Source of the DNA: Nannocystis sp.
GTDB taxonomy: Bacteria > Myxococcota_A > Polyangia > Nannocystales > Nannocystaceae
Length of the DNA: 64,000 nucleotides
Reading direction: 5' to 3'
Assembly: GCA_016712315.1 (NCBI GenBank)
Contig: JADJRG010000013.1
Span: forward strand, 1,958,001-2,022,000
This document shows, in pieces, positions 35,450 through 48,373 of this stretch. A program made the position numbers and the translations under genes. Each line of letters begins with the position of its first letter. Positions within the stretch are counted from its first letter, which is position 1. Below the pieces are notes generated by a model. That model saw only the letters and a program-made list of their open reading frames with translations, searched no databases and was not told where the DNA came from.

Positions 35450-37501
35450 TCACGCGGGCGGCGGCTGGGGGATCGCGGGGCGATCAAAGGGCGGGAGGTA
35501 GATGAAGGCTGCGTCGTCGCGGAGGGAGCGGGGGGCGAGTGGTTGGAGGAGCGCCGGGAGATCACCTGACTCAATGGACAGGACACCGTCAGCGGCGCGG
35601 GCGAGCGCGCGCTCGCCGAGGTGGGCCAAGAGATCCTCGAGGGCGCGGAAATTTTGTTGATCGAGGCCGATGCCCTCGGGGGCGCCAGGGATCGGTCGGT
35701 AGTCGTGGGCGAGCAGAGCGGCGAGGGCGCGCTCGCTGATCCGCAGCTCGCGGACCTGGGTGATCGCGCCGCCGAGCGCGCGCCCGAGGCCCCAGGGGAG
35801 GACGTAGGGGAGCTCGTCGGTGCGCTCGCGTAGGGGCGCGACCTCGACGGCGGCGAGCAGGCGCCCCTGCATGTCGCGGAGCAGGCGCTGAGGGTCGATC
35901 GAGGAGAGCAGGATCACCGGGCTGTCGACGAAGGAGAGCGGCTCCCCGACGACGCCGTAGCGGTGGTAGGTCTTGTCGGCCATCAGGTTGAGCAGGGAGC
36001 GGCTGGCGTCGTCCGGTACGACCTCGTCGATCATGAGGGCGACGCGCCGGCCGCTGCGCCGCGCGAGCTCGTGGAGCTCGGCGAGCACGCCGCCGGTCTC
36101 CGCGAGGAATTGGTGCATGTTGACGGGGCCTAGCAGCTCGATCTGGTGGGCGCGTAGGACTTCTTTTAGGGGGAACTCCTTGCCGCTGCGGGACTCGCCG
36201 AAGATGGCGATGAGGTCGCGGCTCGGGCGGGGCTGCCAGGCGGTGAAGAGCTCGGTGAGGCGGGCGTGGAGGGCGCGGGTCTTGCCGCCGAGGGGGGCGA
36301 CGAGTCTTCCCAAAAAAGGGCTCTCGGGCAGGCCGGCGCGCAGGGCCGCGGCGAGGTTGTGGATCGGCTCGCCGTCCGGGTCGGCGATCGGCTGGCTGTG
36401 GAGCCCGGGGAGCGGCGGGAGCTCCGTAGGCGGGGTGATCGGGTGACCGAGGGGCGCTTGGAGGGCGAGGCAGAGGGCGGCCGCGGCGGCCTTGGTGGCC
36501 TCGAGGGGGGAGCAGCCGCGGGCGAGGGCGTGGGTGAGGGCGGCGACGAAGGCGTCGCCGCCGGTGACCATGCCGCAGCCGTCATGCTGGTCCTTGGGCC
36601 ATGTGATGGGGAGCCGGTGCAGCTCGCCGCGCGAGCTGAGATCGCCGCGGGTGGCGAGCCAGACGCCCTCGTCGGCGGCGAAGACGACCATCGCGCGGGC
36701 GGGCGCGAGCCGCCAGAACGCGGCCTCGACGGCGGCGTGGCCGCGGAGCCGGCGGCCGAGCGCGTCCTCGACGCGGCCGATGGTGGTGGAGATGACGACG
36801 TCGGGGGCGGCGAGGCGGAGGTCGAGGGGGAGCGGGCGTAGGTCGAGGACGAGGCCGACGCCGCGGCCGCGGAGCTGGTCGCAGAGGGCCTGGATGGCGG
36901 CGAGGGCGCGGGCGTCGCGCTCCGCGGTGGTGCCGTCGTAGCCGCCGAAGAACTCGCGGGTGAGCGCGCGTAGCAGGCAGAGATCGCCGGGCGCGAGGCG
37001 AGCGGCCGCGCGATCGAGGAGGGCCGGAAGGGGCAGGCTGCGACCGGCGCTCAGCGGTAAAGGGTGGGCGGGGGTGTCGATGCGGAGCTGGGGCCGAAAC
37101 TCGGGCTCAGGGCCGCGGGAGCGGCTGGCGGCGACGTCACGCAGCACGCGGGTGACGACGGAGGCGGCGCGGTCGTCGATCTCGAGGGTGAGCGCCTCGG
37201 GGTCGCGCGCGAGCAGGGGCGCGAGCGCGTCTTCGACGGCGGCGCGGAGCAGGCCAGGGAAGACGGCGGAGCGGGTCTCGGTGAGCAGGGCGAGGGGGCG
37301 CTCTGGATCTGCGTCCCGTAGGAAGCGGGCGATGTAGGCCGCGCCTTGGATCGACCCCTGCGGCGCGGAGTCGAGGGTGAGCAGCTCCTCGTTGAGGAAG
37401 GCGACGGGCGCCTCGCCGCGGCCGAGGGCGGCGGGTCGGGCGCGGTAGGTGCGGTTGAAGAGCGTGTCGCCGATGACGAGGATGCGCGGTCGCTGCTGCA
37501 C
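35450..37501 (-). CDS. PfkB/HldE-like sugar kinase fused to sigma54-activator-like AAA+ domain
   Basis: The 683-residue protein is a two-domain fusion. Residues 5-360 follow the PfkB/HldE kinase pattern: ILVIGDTLFNRTY at the start, QGAAYIARFL where HldE has GGAANVA, and TGGDAF (313-318) at the catalytic GAGD position. Residues 395-665 resemble the AAA+ domain of sigma54 activators: Walker A-like GESRSGKEF (435-443), Walker B MIDEV (490-494), and PLRERTDELPYVLPW (556-570), typical of these activators. The GAFTGA loop is missing and there is no DNA-binding helix, so it should not activate sigma54. It starts 26 bases after prkA on the same strand. Confidence 0.8.
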   Translation of the reverse strand: MQQRPRILVIGDTLFNRTYRARPAALGRGEAPVAFLNEELLTLDSAPQGSIQGAAYIARFLRDADPERPLALLTETRSAVFPGLLRAAVEDALAPLLARDPEALTLEIDDRAASVVTRVLRDVAASRSRGPEPEFRPQLRIDTPAHPLPLSAGRSLPLPALLDRAAARLAPGDLCLLRALTREFFGGYDGTTAERDARALAAIQALCDQLRGRGVGLVLDLRPLPLDLRLAAPDVVISTTIGRVEDALGRRLRGHAAVEAAFWRLAPARAMVVFAADEGVWLATRGDLSSRGELHRLPITWPKDQHDGCGMVTGGDAFVAALTHALARGCSPLEATKAAAAALCLALQAPLGHPITPPTELPPLPGLHSQPIADPDGEPIHNLAAALRAGLPESPFLGRLVAPLGGKTRALHARLTELFTAWQPRPSRDLIAIFGESRSGKEFPLKEVLRAHQIELLGPVNMHQFLAETGGVLAELHELARRSGRRVALMIDEVVPDDASRSLLNLMADKTYHRYGVVGEPLSFVDSPVILLSSIDPQRLLRDMQGRLLAAVEVAPLRERTDELPYVLPWGLGRALGGAITQVRELRISERALAALLAHDYRPIPGAPEGIGLDQQNFRALEDLLAHLGERALARAADGVLSIESGDLPALLQPLAPRSLRDDAAFIYLPPFDRPAIPQPPPA

Positions 37502-37527
37502 GTTTGGGGTCGTTTCTGCGGCGGCGC

Positions 37528-39588
<2,061 letters not shown>

Positions 39589-39734
39589 GGGCTCCTCGGG
39601 CTTTGACGCGCGCCGCCGCGAGGGGCGTCGGCGAGGCGCTCAGGGGCGACTTCGCCGCGCTTGATCGACGGCTCGCGCGTGTGATCGAATGCTACACTAG
39701 CCGGCCGCTCGCCTCTACACGCGGCGCATCTCCG

Positions 39735-40844
39735 ATGATTTCGCGCATCGAACAAGACCACTCCCGCTTTCGCGAGATCATCCGCGGCAAGGTCCGACAG
39801 AACCTGCGCAAGTACATGGCGCGCGGCGACATCATCGCCCCGCAGGGCAAGGGATCGGTGACGATCCCGATGCCGCAGATCAACATCCCGCGCTTCACCT
39901 TCGGCGACAACTCCGGCGGCGGCGTCGGCCAAGGCGAGGGGCAGCCCGGCGACCCCGTGGACGGCGCGCAGCAGCCCGGGCAAGGCAAGGGCAAGGCGGG
40001 CGAGGGCGAGGGCGACAAGGCGCTCGAGATCGAGGTGAGCCTCGATGAGCTGGCGGAGATCTTGGGCGAGGAGCTGGGGCTGCCGCGGATCCAGCCGAAG
40101 GGCGTGCACGCGCTCGAGACACGCAAAGACCGCTACGTCGGCCTGCGCTCGACGGGGCCGGAGAGCCTCCGCTCGTTCAAGGCGACGTACAAGCGGGCGC
40201 TGCGGCGGCAGATCGCGATGGGCACCTACGACCCGCGGCGGCCGGTGATCGTGCCGATCCGCGAGGACCGCCGCTACCGCTCGTGGCGCACCGACCCGCG
40301 GCCGCACTCGAACGCGGTGATCATTTATATGATGGACGTCTCCGGCTCGATGGGCGACGAGCAGAAGGAGATCGTGCGGATCGAGTCGTTCTGGATCGAC
40401 ACGTGGCTGCGCAGCCAATACAAGGGGCTCCAGTCGCGCTACATCATCCACGACGCGACCGCGCGGCTGGTCGAGCGCGAGGTCTTCTTCCGCACGCGCG
40501 AGTCGGGCGGGACGATGATCTCGTCGGCGTACAAGCTCTGCAACGAGCTGATCGACGCGGAGTTCGACCCCGAGCACTGGAACGTCTACGCGTTCCACTT
40601 CTCGGACGGCGACAACTGGTCGGTGGACGACACGAGCGCGTGCGTGCGCCTGCTCCGCGACGTGCTGCTGCCGCGGGTGAACCTCTTCGGCTACGGCCAG
40701 GTCGAGTCGCCGTACGGGTCAGGCCAATTTATTAAGGATCTTCGCGGCGCCTTCGCCAAGAACGAGCTCTTGATCACCAGCGAGATCAAGGGGCGCGAGG
40801 AGATCATGGACTCGATCCGCGAATTCTTGAGGCGCGGTCGCTGA
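39735..40844 (+). CDS. yeaH: YeaH/YhbH family protein (DUF444)
   Basis: The 369-residue protein has the DUF444 layout: N-terminal HSRFREIIRGKVRQNLRKYM, a Gly/Gln-rich linker, then a VWA-like domain with the MIDAS motif MDVSGSMGD (Asp201, Ser203, Ser205) and RESGGTMISSAYK. YeaH works with the PrkA kinase. The ATG at 39735 is chosen because the conserved N-terminus begins there. A TGCTACACT extended -10 box (39690-39698) lies 36 bases upstream. It ends 18 bases before spoVR. Confidence 0.93.
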   Translation: MISRIEQDHSRFREIIRGKVRQNLRKYMARGDIIAPQGKGSVTIPMPQINIPRFTFGDNSGGGVGQGEGQPGDPVDGAQQPGQGKGKAGEGEGDKALEIEVSLDELAEILGEELGLPRIQPKGVHALETRKDRYVGLRSTGPESLRSFKATYKRALRRQIAMGTYDPRRPVIVPIREDRRYRSWRTDPRPHSNAVIIYMMDVSGSMGDEQKEIVRIESFWIDTWLRSQYKGLQSRYIIHDATARLVEREVFFRTRESGGTMISSAYKLCNELIDAEFDPEHWNVYAFHFSDGDNWSVDDTSACVRLLRDVLLPRVNLFGYGQVESPYGSGQFIKDLRGAFAKNELLITSEIKGREEIMDSIREFLRRGR

Positions 40845-40862
40845 GGAGCAAAGGAGCGATCG

Positions 40863-42368
40863 ATGGCGGCGTTGACCCCTGAGCTGCGGGACCTTCAGTC
40901 CGAGATCTTCGGCTACGCGGTCGAGTTCGGGCTCGATTGTTTTACGACAAACTTCGAGATGGTCGACTACCGCCAGATGTGCGAGATCGCCTCGTACGGC
41001 GGCTTCCCGGTGCGCTACCCGCACTGGCGCTTCGGCATGGAGTACGACCACATGCTGAAGAGCCACACGTACGGGCTCTCGAAGATCTACGAGCTGGTGA
41101 TCAACACCGACCCCTGCTACGCGTACCTGCTCGAGGGCAACAGCCTGGTCGACCAGAAGCTGGTGATGGCGCACGTCTTCGGCCACTGCGACTTCTTTAA
41201 GAACAACGCCTTCTTCGCGCACACCGACCGGCGGATGATCGACGGCATGGCGAACAACGCGGCGCGGGTGCGCCGCTACATGGAGCGCCACGGGGTGAGC
41301 GCGGTGGAGTCGTTCATCGACGTGTGCCTGTCGCTCGACAACTTGATCGACCCGTGGGCCGCGCAGCGCGGGGCGAGCCGGGCGCGGCCGATCAGCGAGG
41401 AGCCGCCGGAGATCGAGGCGGGGCGGCTGCCGACCTCGCGCGGCTACCTCGAGGGCTTCATCAACCCGCCGGAGCTGCTGGCGGCCGAGAAGGAGCGGCG
41501 GCGGGCGGAGGAGGAGGCGCAGCGGCGTAAGCTGCCGCGCAGCCCCGAGCGCGACGTGCTGGGCTTCCTGGTCCAGCACGCGCCGCTGGAGTCGTGGGAG
41601 GCGGACGTGCTCGGGATCATCCGCGAGGAGGCGTACTACTTCCTGCCGCAGATGCAGACCAAGATCATGAACGAGGGCTGGGCGAGCTACTGGCACTCGA
41701 AGATCATGACGACCCGGGCGCTGCGCGACGCCGAGGTGATCGACTACGCGGACGCCGCGAGCGGGGTGATGGCGACCGCGCCAGGTCGTTTGAACCCATA
41801 CAAGCTCGGGATCGAGCTCTTCCGCGACATCGAGGAGCGCTGGGACCGCGGGCTCTTCGGCAAGGATTGGGCGGAGAACGAGTCGGCGGCGGCGCGGGCG
41901 AGCTGGGACCAGCGCCTCGGCCTCGGCAAGCAGAAGCTCTTCGAGGTGCGCTCGATCTACAACGACGTGACCTTCCTCGACGAGTTCTTCACGGCGGACT
42001 TCTGCGAGCGCCAGCGCTTCTTCACGACCCGCGAGAACCGCCGCTCGGGTCGGGTGGAGGTCGAGGGCCGCGAGTTCGCGAAGATCAAGCAGCGCATGCT
42101 CGGGCAGCTCACGAACTTCGGGCAGCCGTTTATCTTCGTGCTGGACGCGAACTATCAGAACCGCGGCGAGCTGCTGCTGGGCCATCGGCACGAGGGCACC
42201 GATCTGCGCCTGGACTACGCCCGCGAGACGCTGCGCGGGCTGGAGCGGATCTGGCGGCGGCCGGCGGCGCTGCTGACGGTGCTGGATGAGCGGCCGAAGC
42301 GGATCCGCTTCGACGGCGCCGAGATCTCGGTGAGCGACGAGCCAGCGGCGCAGAAGTTATGGTCGTGA
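40863..42368 (+). CDS. spoVR: SpoVR family protein
   Basis: The 501-residue protein matches the SpoVR/YcgB family: YGGFPVRYPHWRFGMEYD near the N-terminus, VMAHVFGHCDFFKNN, the IIREEAYYFLPQMQTKIMNEGWASYWH block with clustered His/Glu residues, and NPYKLGIELFRDIEERW. SpoVR is needed for normal spore cortex in Bacillus, and its biochemistry is unknown. The prkA-yeaH-spoVR set is conserved in many bacteria. A GGAG ribosome-binding site precedes the ATG. Confidence 0.95.
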   Translation: MAALTPELRDLQSEIFGYAVEFGLDCFTTNFEMVDYRQMCEIASYGGFPVRYPHWRFGMEYDHMLKSHTYGLSKIYELVINTDPCYAYLLEGNSLVDQKLVMAHVFGHCDFFKNNAFFAHTDRRMIDGMANNAARVRRYMERHGVSAVESFIDVCLSLDNLIDPWAAQRGASRARPISEEPPEIEAGRLPTSRGYLEGFINPPELLAAEKERRRAEEEAQRRKLPRSPERDVLGFLVQHAPLESWEADVLGIIREEAYYFLPQMQTKIMNEGWASYWHSKIMTTRALRDAEVIDYADAASGVMATAPGRLNPYKLGIELFRDIEERWDRGLFGKDWAENESAAARASWDQRLGLGKQKLFEVRSIYNDVTFLDEFFTADFCERQRFFTTRENRRSGRVEVEGREFAKIKQRMLGQLTNFGQPFIFVLDANYQNRGELLLGHRHEGTDLRLDYARETLRGLERIWRRPAALLTVLDERPKRIRFDGAEISVSDEPAAQKLWS

Positions 42369-42422
42369 GCGCGCGAGCGCCGCTTGGTGGGGCGCGCTTG
42401 ATCTGCGCGCGGTGAGTCGTGG

Positions 42423-42428
42423 TAAGGT
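42423..42428 (+). promoter_or_regulatory. Extended -10 box of the PP2C gene
   Basis: TGGTAAGGT (42420-42428) ends 6 bases before GTG 42435 and 3 bases before ATG 42432. The spacing favours the GTG as the first codon of a leaderless mRNA. Confidence 0.45.
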
Positions 42429-42431
42429 CCG

Positions 42432-43253
42432 ATGGTGCGTTTGATCGCGTGGGCGTCCACCGATGTCGGTCGGGTTCGTGTGCAGAACGAGGACAGCTAC
42501 CTCGTCGACGCGAACCTCGGCCTCTATCTCGTCGCGGACGGCATGGGCGGTCACGCCGGCGGCGCGCACGCGAGTGCGATGTGCGCGGACGTGGTCAACC
42601 GCGTGGTCCGACGCGGTATGGCGCGGGTGAGCGGCCTGCCGCCGGAGGAGGCCGCGCACGTGATCATGGAGGTGCTGGCGTCGAGCGCGAGCGAGGCGAG
42701 CGCGCGGATCTTCGACCAAGCGCAGGCGGAGCGCAGCCTGCAAGGCATGGGCACGACGCTCACCGGGCTGCTCTTCCACGGCAACCGCGGCTACATCGTG
42801 CACGTCGGCGACAGCCGCACCTACCTGCTCCGCGGCGGGACCGCCCGCCAACTGACGACCGATCACTCCTGGCTCAACGAGCAGGTCGAGGCGGGCCTGC
42901 TCACCGAGGAGGAGGCGAAGCTGAGCGACCTCAAGCACATCATCACCCGCTCGGTCGGCTTCGAGCGGCTGGTCGAGGCCGACTTGATCGCGGTCCCGGT
43001 GAGCCTGGGCGACGTGTTCTTGCTGTGCTCCGACGGCATGGCGAACTACATCACCATCGACGAGCTGGCGCGCCTCGCCCGCGACCACCACTACTCGGAG
43101 CTGCCGCAGATCTGCATCGACCTGGCGCTCGAGCGCGGCGGCGACGACAACATCACGGTGGTGGTGGTGCTCGCGTGCAACGACTACGACAGCCGCAAGC
43201 CGATGCGGAAGCTCAGCAAGACGGTCGCCGACACGTTGCCGTCGATCGGCTAG
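42432..43253 (+). CDS. PP2C-family Ser/Thr protein phosphatase
   Basis: The 273-residue PPM phosphatase has all motifs: DVGRVRVQNED, LYLVADGMGGHAGG, GTTLTGLLF, GDSRTYLLR, LLCSDGM and GGDDNITVV, including the Asp residues that bind Mn/Mg. It is the likely counterpart of Hanks-type kinases such as those at 11.4 and 46.4 kb. The ATG at 42432 is followed immediately by a GTG that is better spaced from the promoter box. The choice changes one residue. Confidence 0.94.
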   Translation: MVRLIAWASTDVGRVRVQNEDSYLVDANLGLYLVADGMGGHAGGAHASAMCADVVNRVVRRGMARVSGLPPEEAAHVIMEVLASSASEASARIFDQAQAERSLQGMGTTLTGLLFHGNRGYIVHVGDSRTYLLRGGTARQLTTDHSWLNEQVEAGLLTEEEAKLSDLKHIITRSVGFERLVEADLIAVPVSLGDVFLLCSDGMANYITIDELARLARDHHYSELPQICIDLALERGGDDNITVVVVLACNDYDSRKPMRKLSKTVADTLPSIG

Positions 43254-43330
43254 CTGAGTGCTGGTTTGGGAAAAGATCGCGGCGGCGCTTGGGCGCGGGC
43301 CCGCGCTGTGGTACACGGCGCGCGGGAGAT

Positions 43331-43718
43331 GAGACGGCCGAGGGGGATAAGGAGATCGCGGGGGGGCCGCCGGTTCGCCGGCGTCCGCCTCGAGGAAAGT
43401 CCGGGCTCCGTAGGGCAGGGTGCTGGCGCAGGCCAGTCGGGGTGACTCGAAGGAAAGTGCCACAGAGAACGGACCGCCTGTGTTCGCACAGGTAAGGGTG
43501 AAAAGGTGCGGTAAGAGCGCACCGGGCCCCTGGCGACAGGGACCGCATGGTAAACCCCACCCGGAGCAAGGCCGAGCAGGGACGCGCTGGCTGTGAGAGC
43601 AGACAGCAGGGGTCGCCCGCCCCGTCTCGGGTAGCGCCGCAAAGAAGAATGATCTCCACCCGGCAGAGGCAACGAAACCGGGGACAGAACCCGGCTTACG
43701 ACCCCGCTCGACCGTCTC
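43331..43718 (+). ncRNA. rnpB: RNase P RNA (bacterial type A)
   Basis: The conserved core is clear: GAGGAAAGTCCGGGCTCC followed by a GGGCAGGGTGC segment, then ACAGAGAACGGACCGCC, and at the 3' end the ACAGAACCCGGCTTAC tail. The ends pair as the P1 helix: GAGACGG at 43331-43337 with CCGTCTC at 43712-43718. RNase P RNA is the catalytic subunit that matures tRNA 5' ends. A terminator follows about 40 bases later. Confidence 0.95.
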
Positions 43719-43753
43719 CTCTCCCACCTTTCTTGCGAGTTGAAAGAGCGAAA

Positions 43754-43783
43754 CTAAAAAAGCGCCCGAGGGCGCTCTTTTTT
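43754..43783. terminator. Bidirectional intrinsic terminator between rnpB and the zinc-ribbon gene
   Basis: AGCGCC (43761-43766) pairs with GGCGCT (43771-43776), flanked by an A-run (43756-43761) on the left and C plus six T residues (43777-43783) on the right. It therefore serves rnpB on the plus strand and the convergent zinc-ribbon gene on the minus strand. Confidence 0.9.
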
Positions 43784-43819
43784 GGTCGGCACGTCGAGGG
43801 GCTCGTGGGCCCGCGATCT

Positions 43820-44623
43820 CTAGGCCGCGTCGGCGCCGCCTTCGTGCTCGTCGCCGGGGGCCGCCTTGGGCTTGGGCTCGAGCTTGGCCTCTTCGTCCGG
43901 GAAGAGGCCGCTCCAGTAGAGCATGCGCCCGCAGGACTCGCAGGCGAGGATCTCGTTGCCGCGCATGAGCTGCATGTACATGACGTGCGGCACCTGCATC
44001 TTGCAGGCGGTGCAGCGCTCGCGGTGCGCAGCGATGAAGGCGTAACCATCGGCGAAGCGCTGGCGGATCCGCTCGTAGGTGGCGAGCAGGCGGGCCTCGA
44101 GGCCTTTGGTGAGCTGGCCGCGGGTGGCGCGCGCGCGGGTGATCTCGGTCTCGAGGCGGATCTTCTCGGCGGCGAGGCGGGTCTTCTCGGCGTCCGCTTG
44201 ACCTCGCAGCTCGGTCAGCATGGCGTTCATCTTGGCGATCCGCTCCTCGGTGGCTCGTACGGCGGATTGAAGCTTGGAGATCTCCTCCGTCCGGGTGGTG
44301 ATCAGCCGGCGGGTGGTCTCAAGCTCGCGCTGGGTGGCGTTGAGCTCGCGCGCGTTCTTGACCTGGCCCATCTTCTGCTTGGAGTTGCGGACCATGTCCT
44401 CCTCGTCCTGGAGCTGGCTCTGCTGCCGGCCTTGGAACGAGCGGGTCTCCTCGAGGGTGGCGCGTTCACCCTCGAGCATCTTCTCGAGCTTGGCCAGGTC
44501 GCCGTCGAGCTCGCGCAGGCGCTTGGGGATCAGCCGGAGCTTGCGCTCCAGGACGGTAAGGCGGCGATCTTGCCGTTGAAGGGTGCGGAGAGCGACGATC
44601 TGGGGATCAATTTGATCTTTCAT
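43820..44623 (-). CDS. Coiled-coil C4 zinc-ribbon protein (DUF164/zf-RING_7 type)
   Basis: The 267-residue protein is a long coiled coil (about 10-185) followed by a C4 zinc ribbon: CTACKMQVPH and later CESCGRMLYW. It ends in an acidic Pro-rich tail. Family members are widespread and are thought to bind nucleic acid, but the function is not settled. The ATG at 44623 begins only 18 bases after the 3' end of a tRNA on the same strand, so the tRNA and mRNA may come from one transcript. Confidence 0.88.
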   Translation of the reverse strand: MKDQIDPQIVALRTLQRQDRRLTVLERKLRLIPKRLRELDGDLAKLEKMLEGERATLEETRSFQGRQQSQLQDEEDMVRNSKQKMGQVKNARELNATQRELETTRRLITTRTEEISKLQSAVRATEERIAKMNAMLTELRGQADAEKTRLAAEKIRLETEITRARATRGQLTKGLEARLLATYERIRQRFADGYAFIAAHRERCTACKMQVPHVMYMQLMRGNEILACESCGRMLYWSGLFPDEEAKLEPKPKAAPGDEHEGGADAA

Positions 44624-44640
44624 GAGGTAGCACTTCGCGA

Positions 44641-44715
<75 letters not shown>

Positions 44716-44827
44716 GAGCAGTGTGCGATGGTTTCGCTCGCGTTACGATATTTGGGCGGGGCGACGTCGTCAAACTGCGCGAGCGCCGCGCGCGCCCCCG
44801 CGAGCGCGCGCGTGTTGACGGCTGCGC

Positions 44828-46351
44828 TCAGGGGAGCGGCGCGATCCGGACGACCCGGCCGTTGACCGGCTCCTTAAAATTATTGATCTCGACGGTGGTG
44901 AAGAGCACGCGGCCGTGGCCGTCGTGGCCGGAGCCGAAGATCTGGTGGGGGTCGTCGGCGATCACGCCGAGCTCCTGGACGGCCTGGCCGTCCCAGCGCA
45001 GCCCCCACACCTCGCCGGTGCAGTAGTCCCCATAAAAATAGATGCCCTGCCAAGAGGGGACCTCGCAGGCGCGGTAGACGTGGCCGCCGGTGACCGAGCA
45101 GCGGCCTTGGGTGTGCTCGTACTCGGCGATCGGCATACGCATGCTATCCGCGTTGAGCTGGCCGGGACCGGCGGCTTCGTCGCAGGGCTTGCCGCCGAAG
45201 CAGTGGAAACCCTCCATGACGCTCCACCCGCAGTCATTTCCGGCGTCGATCACGTGGATCTCCTCCCAGGCCCCTTGGCCGACGTCGGCGGCGTAGAGGA
45301 GGTCGGTCTCGCGGTCGAAGCCGAAGCGCCAGGGGTTGCGCAGACCCCAGGCCCAGATCTCGGGGCGCGCGTTTTCGACCCCGACGAAGGGGTTGTCCGC
45401 GGGGATCGTGTAGTCGAAGCCGTCGAGCACGGGGCAGTCGGGGCAGCCGGGGGCGTCGTCTGGGGTGCCGTCGGGCTCGACGCCGATCCGCAGGAGCTTG
45501 GCGTGCAGGTACCTCAGGTCGCGGCCGGTCTTGAAGGCGTCGTTGGAGCCGCCGCCGTCACCCATGCCGATGTAGAGGTAGCCGTCGGGGCCGAAGGCGA
45601 TCATGCCGCCGTTGTGGTTGCCCGCCGGCTGGTGAATGGAGATGACGGTGCGCCGCGAGGCCGGGTCGACCTTGTTGGGGTCGTTGGGGTCGAGCTTGAA
45701 CTCGTCGATGACGGTGGGCTGGGCGCCCGAGCCGGCCGGGTTGTAGTTGACATACACCCGCGGGTCGGCCGGGAAGTCGGGGTGGAAGGCGAAGCCCAAG
45801 AACCCCTGCTCGGGGCCGATGGTCTGCGGGACGGCGTTCTTGACGTCGACGAAGAGGAAATTCTCGGCCGGGGCGGCGGTCATGCCGGGCTCCAAGATCT
45901 TCACGCGGCCGCCTTGCTCCGCGACGAAGAGGCGGTCTGGGTCGGACGGATCAGGGACGACGAGCAAGGGGCGGTCGAAGCCGTCGGCGATGGTCTCGAG
46001 GGTGAAGCCGGGGCGGCCGTCGATCGGCTCGAAGGGACAGACCGGGCCGCCGGTGGTGGTGTCGGTGGTCGAGGCGGTGTCGGTCTCGCCCGCGGTGGTC
46101 GCGCCGCTGGTGGTCGTGGTGGCGCCCGTTGTTGTGGTCGCGGCGGTGGTGGTGTCGGCGGTGGTGGTGCCGACGGTGGTGGTGCCGGCGGTAGTGCTCG
46201 TGGAGCTGGTGGTGACGGTGTCGGTGCCGGCGCTGTCGTCGCCGCTGCACCCGATGAGCAGGGCGAGCGCGGTGAGGCGTGGCAGGGTCCGCAGGAGGGG
46301 TGAGGAGGCGAAGGTGTAGGTCGTCAAGGATGAGAACGTAACACGGGTCAT
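44828..46351 (-). CDS. PQQ-dependent sugar dehydrogenase-like lipoprotein
   Basis: The protein is about 507 residues with a lipoprotein signal (TALALLIGCSG), a Thr-rich linker of about 60 residues and a GSDH-type beta-propeller: RLFVAEQGGRVKI, GFLGFAFHPDFP, HNGGMIAFGPDGYLYIGMGDGGG, NPWRFGFDRETDLLYAADVGQ and YFYGDYCTGEVWGL. It probably oxidises an aldose in the periplasm. The ATG at 46351 is used here. An in-frame TTG at 46327 sits 7 bases after a TGTTACGTT extended -10 box and may be the true start. Confidence 0.85.
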   Translation of the reverse strand: MTRVTFSSLTTYTFASSPLLRTLPRLTALALLIGCSGDDSAGTDTVTTSSTSTTAGTTTVGTTTADTTTAATTTTGATTTTSGATTAGETDTASTTDTTTGGPVCPFEPIDGRPGFTLETIADGFDRPLLVVPDPSDPDRLFVAEQGGRVKILEPGMTAAPAENFLFVDVKNAVPQTIGPEQGFLGFAFHPDFPADPRVYVNYNPAGSGAQPTVIDEFKLDPNDPNKVDPASRRTVISIHQPAGNHNGGMIAFGPDGYLYIGMGDGGGSNDAFKTGRDLRYLHAKLLRIGVEPDGTPDDAPGCPDCPVLDGFDYTIPADNPFVGVENARPEIWAWGLRNPWRFGFDRETDLLYAADVGQGAWEEIHVIDAGNDCGWSVMEGFHCFGGKPCDEAAGPGQLNADSMRMPIAEYEHTQGRCSVTGGHVYRACEVPSWQGIYFYGDYCTGEVWGLRWDGQAVQELGVIADDPHQIFGSGHDGHGRVLFTTVEINNFKEPVNGRVVRIAPLP

Positions 46352-46389
46352 CGTAGCCCCCGTGCGCGGCGAGCTGCGACCACCTGTGG

Positions 46390-48261
<1,872 letters not shown>

Positions 48262-48267
48262 GCGGCG

Positions 48268-48273
48268 AAGGTA
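48268..48273 (-). promoter_or_regulatory. Extended -10 box for the second kinase
   Basis: On the minus strand TGGTACCTT ends exactly 6 bases before the kinase ATG at 48261. Confidence 0.5.
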
Positions 48274-48373
48274 CCACAGCAGGCGCGCGACCGTATGAAT
48301 GCGGCGCCGCGGACAGGAAGGCTCCGCGGCGGTGTTGCACGCGGCGCCGGGGCTGATCATCCTTGGCCCCGCT

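Noticed and set aside
35450..37501. Sigma54-dependent transcription activator
   Set aside because: The AAA+ part lacks GAFTGA and there is no C-terminal DNA-binding helix. The N-terminal half is a sugar-kinase fold.
39661..39698. TTGATC and TACACT as a sigma70 promoter for yeaH
   Set aside because: The spacer is 26 bases, too long. TACACT may still be an extended -10 on its own.
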